A DNA stretch of 64,000 bases from Marinifilum sp965230805 (GTDB lineage Bacteria > Bacteroidota > Bacteroidia > Bacteroidales > Marinifilaceae). Location of the stretch: NCBI RefSeq assembly GCF_965230805.1, contig NZ_OZ246019.1, positions 1,054,001 to 1,118,000 on the forward strand, written 5' to 3'. The stretch's first letter is position 1. Each line of letters opens with the position of its first letter. The notes under the pieces are model-generated. The model was not told where the DNA came from. It saw only the letters and a program-made list of their open reading frames with translations, and ran no database searches. The translations under genes and the position numbers were made by a program. This document shows, piece after piece, positions 1-8,455 of this stretch.

Positions 1-663
1 GATGGAGCTACGGTGATGATTGGAGGCTTTGGCGAAGCAGGCAGTCCTATTGAATTGATTCATGCCCTAATAGATCAAGGGGCAAAAGAACTTACCGTGG
101 TGAGTAACAATACCGGAAGTGGAAATGTGGGATTGGCTGCCTTAATCGAACAGAGAAGAGTAAAAAAAATGATCTGTTCCTTCCCAAGAACTGCCAACTC
201 AACGGTATTTCCCGAACTTTACAATGCTGGAGAAATAGAATTGGAGCTCGTACCACAGGGAACACTGGCAGAGAGAATCAGAGCCGGAGGAGCTGGAATA
301 CCGGCATTCTACACTCCCGCTTCGGTGGATACGCCCTTGGCCAAAGGCAAAGAATCCCGAATTTTTGATGGTATTGAATATGTGCTGGAAAGAGGTATTA
401 AAGCTGATTTTTCGTTGGTAAAATGCCAACTGGCCGATCGTTATGGCAATTTAACCTATCATGCGACCGCGCGTAATTTTGGACCAATCATGTGTACTGC
501 TGCCAAAACAAGCATTGTTCAGGCTAGAAAGATTGTAGATGCAGGTGTAATAGATCCAGAAATCGTGATAACACCAGGAATTTTTGTGAATCATATTGTT
601 GAAGTTTCACAGCCAGCCAATGAATCTGATTTGGTGGCACAAAAACTTACATATCCATGGTAG
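1..663 (+). CDS. 3-oxoacid CoA-transferase subunit A (5' partial)
   Basis: Alpha subunit of a family I CoA-transferase (AtoD/PcaI/ScoA type), which moves CoA from succinyl-CoA or acetyl-CoA to a 3-oxoacid such as acetoacetate. The frame is open from base 1 (D-G-A-T-V before M-M-I-G-G-F), so the true start lies upstream of the window. The glycine-rich GGFGEAGSP loop near the start and the NNTGSG segment are typical of the subunit. It ends in TAG inside the start region of the B subunit (ATGGTAG overlap), so the two are translationally coupled and form the usual A/B complex. Substrate cannot be read from sequence; the thiolase downstream favours a beta-keto acid. Confidence 0.93.
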   Translation, partial: DGATVMIGGFGEAGSPIELIHALIDQGAKELTVVSNNTGSGNVGLAALIEQRRVKKMICSFPRTANSTVFPELYNAGEIELELVPQGTLAERIRAGGAGIPAFYTPASVDTPLAKGKESRIFDGIEYVLERGIKADFSLVKCQLADRYGNLTYHATARNFGPIMCTAAKTSIVQARKIVDAGVIDPEIVITPGIFVNHIVEVSQPANESDLVAQKLTYPW

Positions 664-1310
664 CAAATGAAATAAAAATTGGTTGGAGCAAGACCGAAAT
701 GGCTCAAAATGTAGCCATGGACATTCCTGATGGCTCTTATGTGAATCTGGGGATTGGAATGCCCGAAATGGTGGCCGACTTTGTTCCCGAAGGTCGTGAA
801 CTCATCTATCAGACTGAAAATGGATTGCTTGGAATGGGGGCTGTTCCAATGGCCGGACAAGAAGATCCTGAATTAATAAATGCTGGTAAAAAATCGGTTA
901 CTGCCATACCTGGAGCATGCTTCTTTCATCATGCCGATAGCTTTACAATGATTAGAGGAGGACACATAGATGTATGCGTTTTGGGTGCGATGCAAATCTC
1001 TAAAGATGGGGATTTGGCGAACTGGTCGACAGGTGCTGCCAATGCCATACCGGCTGTAGGTGGAGCAATGGATTTGGTTGCAGGTGTAAAAAGGATTCTT
1101 GTGATTACAAAGCACAACACCAAAGATGGCAAACCCAAAATCCTAAATCAATGTAGCTATCCATTAACGGGAAAAGCGGTAGTTGAAACCATTTATACAA
1201 ATCTGGCCATTATCGATGTAAAAAAAGAAGGACTTTTTGTTAGAAAACTAGCTCCGAATGTGGATTTTGAATATTTACAGGAACATACCGAAGCCAAATT
1301 ATTTCAATAA
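657..1310 (+). CDS. 3-oxoacid CoA-transferase subunit B
   Basis: Beta subunit of the same CoA-transferase (AtoA/PcaJ/ScoB type), 217 residues, the normal length. The catalytic glutamate that forms the acyl-CoA thioester intermediate is seen as E54 in the motif QTENGLLGMG, and the GIGMPEMVADF segment near residue 32 is also a family hallmark. The ATG overlaps the stop of subunit A by seven bases. Together with the thiolase at 2767 it would convert a 3-oxoacid to its CoA ester and then cleave it to acetyl-CoA. Whether the physiological substrate is acetoacetate or 3-oxoadipate is not decided by the sequence. Confidence 0.95.
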   Translation: MVANEIKIGWSKTEMAQNVAMDIPDGSYVNLGIGMPEMVADFVPEGRELIYQTENGLLGMGAVPMAGQEDPELINAGKKSVTAIPGACFFHHADSFTMIRGGHIDVCVLGAMQISKDGDLANWSTGAANAIPAVGGAMDLVAGVKRILVITKHNTKDGKPKILNQCSYPLTGKAVVETIYTNLAIIDVKKEGLFVRKLAPNVDFEYLQEHTEAKLFQ

Positions 1311-1329
1311 TCTAAACGCTGAAATCATC

Positions 1330-2676
1330 ATGAAAAATGGGAATAATGTAAATTATAAATCAAGTCTGGAACTGTATAAGAGAGCCAAAAAAGTAATTAC
1401 TGGTGGTGTAAGCAGAAATACTATTTTCCGTCGTCCCCACCCTTTTTATGTGGCGCAGGCAAAAGGCAGCTATGTAACAGATATCGATGGTAATACCAGA
1501 ATAGATTTCGCCAATAATATGGCTTCATTGATTCATGGTCACTCCCACCCTGTAATTGTTGATGCCGTTACCGAACAGATGCAAAATGGTACTGCTTATA
1601 CACTAGGAAGTGAAGTGGAAGTGGAATTTGGCGAGTTATTGGTTGAAAGAAATAAGGAGTTCGAGAAAATTAGGTTTGTGAACTCTGGTACCGAGGCAGT
1701 AATGTCCATGATAAAAGCAGCCCGTGCTTATACGGGCCATCCTAAAATTGCAAAGGCTGAAGGAGCCTATCACGGCACTTACGATTTTGCAGAAATCAGT
1801 CAGATTGCTGAACCTCACAATTGGGGAGATATCGATAAGCCCAATTCGGTTCCGGTAACCTTTGGCACTCCTGAAAATGTAAAAAAGGATGTAATTGTAT
1901 TTCCATATAATGATATTGAGAGAACGATTAATTTACTCGAAGCCAATAAAGATGAATTGGCCTGTGTGTTAATCGATCCGGTTTCGCACCGGGTTGGCAT
2001 GTTTCCTATTGAAGAAGAATTTTTGGTGGCAATCTACAATTGGACCAGAAAGAATAAGGTGCTTTTGGTATTCGACGAAGTAGTAACCTATCGTGTAACT
2101 TATAGTGGTGCTCAGCATTTATATCCGGTTAAGCCTGACATGACTGCGCTTGGAAAAATTATAGGTGGCGGTTTTCCAGTTGGGGCCATTGCTGGAGATG
2201 CAAAAATAATGAAGGTGTTCGATCCAACACAAAAAGTAATTAAACAACCACATTCAGGTACTTTCTCGGCCAATCCTGTTACCATGATTGCTGGAAAAGT
2301 AGCCATGCAGTTATACGACAGGAAAGCTGTAGATGATATCAATAGAATGGCAGAAATTGCTAAAAAACAAATTCGTGAAGCCATCCAGTTAGCCGATGTT
2401 CCTGTTGTGATTACAGGTGGTGGATCAATGTTTCGTTTCCATTTTCGTCACAAAGATCCTCGTAATTATCGAGAAACTTATCAGGCACCAGATGAAAGAA
2501 AGGTAATTGTTGACCTTCTGGATTATCTATTCCTTCACGAGAATTTGATTCTGATCAATACCTTTGCTTGTATGTTTGCCACTACCATTACGCAAGTAGA
2601 AGTGGATCGTCTATCTCAATCCATGTACAATGGATTTAAGAAATACAAAGCCGAAATCCATCACTTTGCCAAATAA
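1330..2676 (+). CDS. Class III aminotransferase, glutamate-1-semialdehyde aminomutase-like
   Basis: PLP-dependent class III aminotransferase (fold type I), 448 residues from the ATG at 1330. The frame is open further upstream to 1258, but that part overlaps subunit B and has no family similarity, so 1330 is preferred. Visible: the SGTEAV phosphate-binding motif at 119-124, the FDE aspartate pair at 248-250 that holds the PLP pyridine nitrogen, and the Schiff-base lysine K276 in ALGKIIGGG. It resembles HemL and related omega-amino-acid aminotransferases, but the placement between CoA-transferase and thiolase genes argues for a catabolic role, such as deamination of an amino acid whose carbon skeleton becomes a 3-oxoacid. 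Exact substrate unknown. Confidence 0.85.
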   Translation: MKNGNNVNYKSSLELYKRAKKVITGGVSRNTIFRRPHPFYVAQAKGSYVTDIDGNTRIDFANNMASLIHGHSHPVIVDAVTEQMQNGTAYTLGSEVEVEFGELLVERNKEFEKIRFVNSGTEAVMSMIKAARAYTGHPKIAKAEGAYHGTYDFAEISQIAEPHNWGDIDKPNSVPVTFGTPENVKKDVIVFPYNDIERTINLLEANKDELACVLIDPVSHRVGMFPIEEEFLVAIYNWTRKNKVLLVFDEVVTYRVTYSGAQHLYPVKPDMTALGKIIGGGFPVGAIAGDAKIMKVFDPTQKVIKQPHSGTFSANPVTMIAGKVAMQLYDRKAVDDINRMAEIAKKQIREAIQLADVPVVITGGGSMFRFHFRHKDPRNYRETYQAPDERKVIVDLLDYLFLHENLILINTFACMFATTITQVEVDRLSQSMYNGFKKYKAEIHHFAK

Positions 2677-2766
2677 ATAGAAAGTATAAAGTGGTAAGTA
2701 TAAAGTGATCAAAAATAATTTAAGCATAGGTCGAACTCACATTCACTAGGCTCCAAAAGCAACCAT

Positions 2767-3972
2767 ATGATGACAAATGTTTATATCTGCGATGCCATAA
2801 GAACACCTGTAGGAAAATATTCAGGATCATTAGCTTCGATTCGAACCGATGATTTGGCAGCAATTCCTTTAAAAGCCTTAATGGACAGAAATCCCGATAT
2901 GGATTGGAACGCCATTGATGATGTTTTAATGGGCTGTGCCAATCAGGCGGGTGAAGACAACCGAAATGTAGCTCGTATGGCTACTCTTTTGGCTGGTTTT
3001 CCTGAAATAGTTTCGGCAGTCACCATTAATCGTTTGTGCGGATCGGGAATGGATGCTATTGGAAGTGCTGCAAGAGCCATAAAAGCAGGAGAAGCGCATG
3101 TTATGATTGCCGGAGGTGTAGAAAGCATGTCAAGAGCTCCTTTTGTGATGGGAAAAGCCGAAACAGCTTTTGGTCGTACTCAAAAACTGGAAGATACAAC
3201 AATCGGTTGGCGATTTGTGAATAAAAAGCTTGACCAATTGTATGGTACCGAAGGAATGATTCAAACGGCACAAAATATTGCAGATGATTTTAATATCAGT
3301 CGTGAGGATCAAGACAAATTTGCCCGATGGAGTCAGGAGAAAGCTCAAATAGCTCAGGAAAATGGAAGTTTGGCTCACGAGATTGTTCCAGTTGAAATAC
3401 CACAGCGAAAAGCCGAACCAATCCTCTTCTCTACCGACGAGCATCCCCGACTTTCCTCATTGGAGAAACTGGCCAGTTTAAAATCCATTTCAGGACCAAA
3501 TGGAAGTATAACAGCAGGAAATGCTTCGGGAGTAAATGATGGTGCTGCAGCAATTTTATTGGCTTCCGAAGAAGCTGTAAAAAGGTACAAACTAACTCCT
3601 AAAGTGAAGATATTGGGCATGGCCACTGCTGGTGTTCTGCCTCGAATTATGGGTATGGGACCAGTAAGCGCCACACAAAAAGTGCTTAAACTAACGGGAC
3701 TCCAACTTGATGATATGGACATTATTGAACTAAATGAAGCATTTGCTGCCCAATCGCTTGGTTGTACTCGTGAACTGGGTCTTGCTGATGATGATCCTCG
3801 TATTAATCCTTTGGGAGGCGCTATTGCCTTAGGTCATCCGCTTGGAATGAGTGGAGCCCGCATCACTACATCGGCTTATTATCAGCTCATCAACTCCGAT
3901 GCTAAATATGCACTTTGCACCATGTGTATTGGAGTTGGACAGGGAATTGCTATTGTACTAGAAAAAGTCTAG
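2767..3972 (+). CDS. Acetyl-CoA acyltransferase (thiolase), PcaF-like
   Basis: Degradative thiolase, 401 residues. The three catalytic residues are present: nucleophilic C91 in NRLCGSGMDA, H357 in GHPLGMSGAR and C387 in CTMCIGVGQG. The stretch GGVESMSRAPFVMGKA followed by LEDTTIGWRFVN is typical of the 3-oxoadipyl-CoA thiolase (PcaF) branch, although such enzymes in anaerobes can also act on acetoacetyl-CoA. It follows the CoA-transferase and aminotransferase on the same strand after a 90-bp gap, and completes a route from 3-oxoacid to acetyl-CoA. Two ATG codons (2767 and 2770) are adjacent; the choice changes one residue. Confidence 0.93.
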   Translation: MMTNVYICDAIRTPVGKYSGSLASIRTDDLAAIPLKALMDRNPDMDWNAIDDVLMGCANQAGEDNRNVARMATLLAGFPEIVSAVTINRLCGSGMDAIGSAARAIKAGEAHVMIAGGVESMSRAPFVMGKAETAFGRTQKLEDTTIGWRFVNKKLDQLYGTEGMIQTAQNIADDFNISREDQDKFARWSQEKAQIAQENGSLAHEIVPVEIPQRKAEPILFSTDEHPRLSSLEKLASLKSISGPNGSITAGNASGVNDGAAAILLASEEAVKRYKLTPKVKILGMATAGVLPRIMGMGPVSATQKVLKLTGLQLDDMDIIELNEAFAAQSLGCTRELGLADDDPRINPLGGAIALGHPLGMSGARITTSAYYQLINSDAKYALCTMCIGVGQGIAIVLEKV

Positions 3973-3976
3973 AAAA

Positions 3977-4447
3977 TCAATATAAAGTCTTGCCAAGCTT
4001 AGTTTTTAGATTTCTATCGTACATGATGATGCTACCTGCTGCAGATACATTTATACTTAAACGAGTATCAAACTTTACCAGGTGATGCGATTTTTCGATT
4101 GCAGTTTTGGTTAAGCCATTGTCTTCGGCTCCTAAAAGATACACACAACGACGTGGATGCTTGAATTCTTCCAATTCTACAGCCTTATCATCAAGCTCCA
4201 CTCCCACCAAAACAGCTCCTTTAGGCAGATGAGCATAAAAATCATCGAAATTATCGTAATGGAAATATGGCATAGCTCCCGTTGCTTTATGTGTATCACA
4301 GGCTTGCTTTGCATAGCGTTTACCAACAGTAAATATAAAGCTAGCGCCCATATTCTGGGCTGAACGCCACAACACACCTAAGTTCTCGGGTGTTTTTCCG
4401 TTCTGTATACCAATACCAAAAAATCCTTGTTCTAATGTATCTATCAT
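3977..4447 (-). CDS. TrmH/SpoU family RNA methyltransferase
   Basis: SPOUT-superfamily methyltransferase that would 2'-O-methylate tRNA or rRNA with S-adenosylmethionine. The protein is 156 residues from the ATG at 4447. The open frame extends to 4540, but family similarity begins at the phrase GFFGIGIQNGKTPENLG, so the shorter form is chosen. Motif 1 (asparagine and arginine in NLGVLWRSAQNMGA), motif 2 (VYLLGAEDNGL) and motif 3 (LSINVSAAGSIIMYD, the knot) are all visible. It is convergent with the thiolase gene, four bases apart. Position of the target nucleotide is unknown. Confidence 0.88.
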   Translation of the reverse strand: MIDTLEQGFFGIGIQNGKTPENLGVLWRSAQNMGASFIFTVGKRYAKQACDTHKATGAMPYFHYDNFDDFYAHLPKGAVLVGVELDDKAVELEEFKHPRRCVYLLGAEDNGLTKTAIEKSHHLVKFDTRLSINVSAAGSIIMYDRNLKTKLGKTLY

Positions 4448-4589
4448 TTGTATTCTGATTTGCGGCAGTAAATATAGAAGTTTATCGGGGAATAGTTCAT
4501 GAGAGAAATACAGAATCGAACATCTATTTTGTCTCAGCACGCTTTCAACAAAAAAATGCTCCTTAACACAAGTATTGACTCCAGTTCTA

Positions 4590-4620
4590 TTTTTCTTATC
4601 AATAAAAAATAATACATTTG
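4590..4620 (+). promoter_or_regulatory. Bacteroidota promoter ahead of cobalamin riboswitch
   Basis: TACATTTG at 4613-4620 matches the -7 element TAnnTTTG, with a T-rich stretch about 20 bases upstream as a weak -33 element. Transcription would begin about 4627, just before the riboswitch. Confidence 0.55.
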
Positions 4621-4631
4621 CAACGCTTTTG

Positions 4632-4822
4632 GTGCTCGATTTGCAATCAGCAAATTGGGTTAAAAGGGAATCCGGTGTAATTCCGGAACAGTACCCGCTA
4701 CTGTAAATCCCATTAATGCTTAGGCATTAATTTTTTCTTAACAGTCATTATCCACTGTCCCGATATTTGGGGATGGGAAGGAGTTAAGAATAGGGAAAGT
4801 CAGGAAACCTGCCAACAGTTAT
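4632..4822 (+). promoter_or_regulatory. Cobalamin (B12) riboswitch
   Basis: The conserved B12 box AGTCAGGAAACCTGCC lies at 4798-4813, and the 5' core GGGAATCCGGTG, AATTCCGG, then ACCCGCTACTGTAA lies at 4667-4707. Both match the adenosylcobalamin riboswitch family. It sits in the leader of the TonB receptor gene, so binding of a corrinoid should shut off the receptor and the following lipoprotein gene. A peripheral hairpin formed by AATGCTTAGGCATT is at about 4714-4729. No obvious intrinsic terminator was seen between the box and the ATG, so translational control is likely. Confidence 0.95.
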
Positions 4823-4925
4823 TGTTTAATTATTGCTTCCGGGAAAAGAAGTTAATGATGGTTGGTTTTATTTTCAGAATACATTTACCTCATTTGTTCC
4901 AGGAATGCATTAGTAAATTTTTACT

Positions 4926-7187
4926 ATGCATAAGTTTTTTTGCATGATGTTAATGCAGATAGTATGTTTTTCCGCATTCTCACAAAAAATTAGCCTTAGT
5001 GGCAAGGTGTACAATAACAAAACCAATGAAGGTATTGATTTTGCCTACCTTTATTTGGATGGTTTAAATGTTACCACAACTACTAATAATGGCGGTTTAT
5101 ATAGATTTGATGAACTTAAAAAAGGATCATATATTCTTTCTGTTTCGGTTTTGGGTTACGAAAAATTCAGTCAAACGATCACATTAGATACTGATCCTTA
5201 TAGCTTTAATATTGCACTTCAACCAAAATCATTTTGCATAGCACCTGTGGTTGTAACAGGAACGGGAACTCATCACAAAATTGATAATACCCCTGTACAA
5301 ACCGAAATAATTACCAAATCTGATATTACAGATCTTTCGGGAAGAAATATTGAAGAGATCATTTCTGGCATTTCTTCCTCAATAGATTATACCAGAAGCT
5401 CTATGGGTTCTAATATCAAGATAAATGGTTTGGGAAGAGACTATGTTCTAGTTCTTGTAAACGGAAAAAGACTTACTGGTGGTGTTGGTGGTTATACCGA
5501 TTTGAGTCGAATTAACTCAGACGATATTGAGCAAATCGAAGTTGTTAAGGGTGCCTCATCTACACTGTATGGATCAGATGCCATTGCTGGTGTAATCAAT
5601 ATCATCACCAAAAAATTAAAAGGCAAAACAAGCGTGAACTCTAGTTCCAGACTGGGTGCTTATGGAGAATTTAAACAACTAAACAGCTTTGGTTTTAGCA
5701 AAGGAAAACTATCGGGGAAAACCACTTTTAATTACAAACAGAAGGCAGGATATCAGCTGAATTCAATGAAGTATAACAACAAATGGGAATCTAATCATGA
5801 TTTGCCTTTTTTGGTTCATACCTTCTACAAACCAGTAAACAAAAGTAAAGCATATACCATTAGCCAGCTTTTAGAGTACGAGGTAAATCAAAAATTGAGT
5901 TTAAATATGGATTTGTCCTGGTACGAAAAAACACTGTACTTTCCATTCAGGGCGCAAATGCACAACTATTACTACAACGACAGGGCTGTATCACTTGGAG
6001 GCAAGTACAAACTTAATAAGAATGATTACCTAAGTTTCAGTATTGATGCAGATAACTATTTGTATTATACCGAATATCCATACAAATACAACGAAACCTA
6101 TATTACGGATTCAGATGTGATTAAGAAAACCTACTATCCGGGCGATCGATTCAAAAATTCGGATGAGGTGAATGTGATTTTACAATGTAAAGGGGTTTTA
6201 GGGCTAAACGACAGGCACAAATTGATTTTTGGAAGCGAAGTTAAAGGCGAATACCTCGAAGCCAAATACCGACTAAGCACACCTAATGTAAACTCCTACA
6301 CTTACTCATTGTATACTCAGGATGAGATGAAACTTAGCAAAAAGTTTGATTTGGTTGTGGGCATTAGAAGTATTTATCATGATAAATCAGGTTTTGCACT
6401 AACTCCCAAATTAACCATGATGTATAAAGAGGCTAATTTCACTCACAGGTTTACATACTCAAATGGTTACAAGAGCCCTACTCTAAGAGAATTATACTAT
6501 TACTATGAAAGTAATCGCATGGGCATGTATCGATTGTACCTTGGAAACGAGGATCTAAAAGCTCAAAAATCACATTATTTAGCTTTATCCAGTGAATTTA
6601 GTGCAAATAAGTTTAAAACTGGCTTAAGTGTATACCTGAATCGCCTATACGACAAAATCGATTACAAAATTATTCCCACAACCTACGATCACTCGCGAAG
6701 AGGAATTGAAGAAAGCAAAAAGCGCTACAATATTGATGATGCAAGAACTTTTGGTGCAGATTGGCACTTTAGCTACCCAATATTTTCGCAACTCATTTTT
6801 AATGGAAGCTACAGCTATGTGTATGCCAGAAATCTAACACAGGACATTAGATTAAATGGTATTTCGGAACACAGTGCTACCTGGAAACTTTCATGGACTG
6901 AGAGATGGAAGAAGAAGAAGTTGAATATCAACTTATCTGGTGTTTATAAATCTAACCGATTCTATTTGGAAGAAGACCTTGAGCGTAGTTACGCTGACGC
7001 CTATCAACTTTGGAAACTAACATCAAACTTTAGTTTCAGGCAGTGGAGAAACTATAAAATAAGAATCACGGCTGGTATCGACAACTTGTTCAACTATACA
7101 GATAACAGGCCATATGGCTCTCATTACGGCACATTAAATCCAGGAAGAACGCTCTTTATAGGATTAGATGTAGATTTTAGTAAATAA
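4926..7187 (+). CDS. TonB-dependent corrinoid receptor, BtuB-like
   Basis: Outer-membrane TonB-dependent transporter, 753 residues. Order of parts: signal peptide (1-19, ending FSAFSQ), a carboxypeptidase-regulatory-like domain (about 22-100), a plug domain (about 112-230, with NGKRLTGGVGG, a predicted contact loop, and VVKGASSTLYGSDAIAGVINI, the usual plug end, here shortened in quotation), and a beta-barrel ending in a C-terminal aromatic-rich strand (LFIGLDVDFSK). The cobalamin riboswitch in the leader argues strongly for import of B12 or related corrinoids. It is co-transcribed with the CbiK-like lipoprotein 60 bp downstream. Confidence 0.92.
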   Translation: MHKFFCMMLMQIVCFSAFSQKISLSGKVYNNKTNEGIDFAYLYLDGLNVTTTTNNGGLYRFDELKKGSYILSVSVLGYEKFSQTITLDTDPYSFNIALQPKSFCIAPVVVTGTGTHHKIDNTPVQTEIITKSDITDLSGRNIEEIISGISSSIDYTRSSMGSNIKINGLGRDYVLVLVNGKRLTGGVGGYTDLSRINSDDIEQIEVVKGASSTLYGSDAIAGVINIITKKLKGKTSVNSSSRLGAYGEFKQLNSFGFSKGKLSGKTTFNYKQKAGYQLNSMKYNNKWESNHDLPFLVHTFYKPVNKSKAYTISQLLEYEVNQKLSLNMDLSWYEKTLYFPFRAQMHNYYYNDRAVSLGGKYKLNKNDYLSFSIDADNYLYYTEYPYKYNETYITDSDVIKKTYYPGDRFKNSDEVNVILQCKGVLGLNDRHKLIFGSEVKGEYLEAKYRLSTPNVNSYTYSLYTQDEMKLSKKFDLVVGIRSIYHDKSGFALTPKLTMMYKEANFTHRFTYSNGYKSPTLRELYYYYESNRMGMYRLYLGNEDLKAQKSHYLALSSEFSANKFKTGLSVYLNRLYDKIDYKIIPTTYDHSRRGIEESKKRYNIDDARTFGADWHFSYPIFSQLIFNGSYSYVYARNLTQDIRLNGISEHSATWKLSWTERWKKKKLNINLSGVYKSNRFYLEEDLERSYADAYQLWKLTSNFSFRQWRNYKIRITAGIDNLFNYTDNRPYGSHYGTLNPGRTLFIGLDVDFSK

Positions 7188-7249
7188 TCACGAATTCACA
7201 TTTGAATTCAACTAACAAAATCAATATTAACAAAAACAAAAAAATCAAA

Positions 7250-8188
7250 ATGAATTTAATTAAAAGATCAGCTATCGCTTTATGTACATTGGCAATGGTT
7301 TTCACCGGATGTAGTGACGACGACAATGATGACAAAAACAATTTAGGCGACAAAGAAGGTATTCTATTGGTAACTTTTGGTTCTTCTTTCCCAGCACCAC
7401 AAGAAACATTTAAGAATATCGACAATACAGCAAAAGAACGATTTGCTGGCGAAACAATTCGATGGGGTTATACATCTGACCTTATTATCAACAAATTGCG
7501 TCAAGGTAATGGAGAAGGCTCACTAAACGGAACAATTATCGACAATGATACGCCAGAAGAAGCATTGGAAATCATGGTGAAAGATGGGTTTTCAAAGTTC
7601 GAAGTTCAATCTTTACATGTTATTCCGGGTGAAGAGTTCGACGAATTGGAAGAGGCAGTTGCTGAATTTAAAGCCAAATATGAAGGCGTGACGGTTAAAG
7701 TTGGTCGTCCATTATTAGATAGCGATGCTGATATTAAAGCTGTTGCTGAAATTATGGCTGCTAAATTTGCTACTGAAATTACTGAAGGTCCAGTATTGTT
7801 TATGGGACACGGAACTCCACACTCTGCAGATGCTCAGTATTTAAAGCTTCAAAATGAACTTCAAAAAATCAATACTAACTTCTTTGTAGGTACCGTTGAA
7901 GGTATTGGTTTTGATGCAGATGAGACTTCAATTTCAGGTATTCTTGCTGAACTTGATAAACTTTCTCCAAAAGCGACCAAAGTTACCATTACTCCATTAA
8001 TGTCTATTGCTGGTGACCATGCCAACAACGATATGAACGGCAACACAGGTGAAACTGATCCGGCAGAACAATCATGGAAAGAAAGATTAGAAGCTAGCGG
8101 TTACACTGTTAATACAGTAATGAAAGGATTAGGTGATTACGATGAAATCAACGCGATTTGGATGGATCACCTTGAAGATGCAGAATAA
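7250..8188 (+). CDS. CbiK-like cobaltochelatase domain lipoprotein, probably surface exposed
   Basis: 312 residues from ATG 7250 (the frame is open to 7202, but the signal peptide begins at 7250). Residues 1-20 are a lipoprotein signal with lipobox FTGC (C21), followed at once by SDDDNDD, which matches the acidic lipoprotein export signal that sends Bacteroidota lipoproteins to the outer face of the outer membrane. Residues 37-305 resemble anaerobic sirohydrochlorin cobaltochelatase CbiK: GILLVTFGSS at the start, H187 in MGHGTPH, E217 in GTVEGIG and H257 in GDHANND are candidate metal-site residues. Cytosolic CbiK puts cobalt into sirohydrochlorin. A secreted form controlled by a B12 riboswitch and next to a BtuB-like receptor more likely handles a tetrapyrrole or corrinoid at the surface. 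Function inferred only. Confidence 0.88.
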   Translation: MNLIKRSAIALCTLAMVFTGCSDDDNDDKNNLGDKEGILLVTFGSSFPAPQETFKNIDNTAKERFAGETIRWGYTSDLIINKLRQGNGEGSLNGTIIDNDTPEEALEIMVKDGFSKFEVQSLHVIPGEEFDELEEAVAEFKAKYEGVTVKVGRPLLDSDADIKAVAEIMAAKFATEITEGPVLFMGHGTPHSADAQYLKLQNELQKINTNFFVGTVEGIGFDADETSISGILAELDKLSPKATKVTITPLMSIAGDHANNDMNGNTGETDPAEQSWKERLEASGYTVNTVMKGLGDYDEINAIWMDHLEDAE

Positions 8189-8225
8189 ACTACTACTGAC
8201 ATCATAAATTGTTTAAAAATGGAAG

Positions 8226-8256
8226 AGGCAGAAATTAAGTTTTCTGCCTTTTTTAT
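8226..8256 (+). terminator. Intrinsic terminator of the corrinoid operon
   Basis: AGGCAGAAA, loop TTAAG, then TTTCTGCCT followed by a T tract. It closes the riboswitch-receptor-lipoprotein transcript. Confidence 0.85.
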
Positions 8257-8301
8257 TTACCGATATTTTGAGGAAATTCTCACAAATCGATATACAAAGA
8301 A

Positions 8302-8326
8302 AAAGGCCTTCCAAACGGAAGACCTT
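8302..8326 (-). terminator. Intrinsic terminator left from lost idh gene
   Basis: Read on the minus strand: GGTCTTCC, loop GTTT, GGAAGGCC, then a T run. It lies 28 bp beyond the stop of the isocitrate dehydrogenase remnant, where that gene's terminator would be. Confidence 0.7.
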
Positions 8327-8353
8327 TCATATCTAAAATCACCTAATTTTCTA

Positions 8354-8455
8354 TTAGATTGCGTCTACAATTTCATTTAATGTAGTTGATGGACGCATAG
8401 CTTTAGAAGCCATATCATCACAAGGCATGAAGTAACCACCAACGTTCATTCCATT
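8354..8455 (-). pseudogene. C-terminal remnant of monomeric NADP-isocitrate dehydrogenase
   Basis: About 33 codons ending in a normal TAA. The reading NVGGYFMPCDDMASKAM followed by RPSTTLNEIVDAI matches the extreme C-terminus of monomeric isocitrate dehydrogenase (family pattern GGYY..P....S.AMRPS.TLN). The full enzyme is about 740 residues. Nothing recognisable of the remaining 700 is present upstream on this strand, where the open frame continues into unrelated sequence up to 8572. With its terminator intact, this looks like the end of a gene removed by a deletion or insertion whose far edge is the accessory region to the right. Homology is judged by eye. Confidence 0.7.

Noticed and set aside
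1258..1329. Upstream extension of the aminotransferase gene
   Set aside because: The 24 extra residues overlap the CoA-transferase B gene and do not resemble the family's N-terminus.
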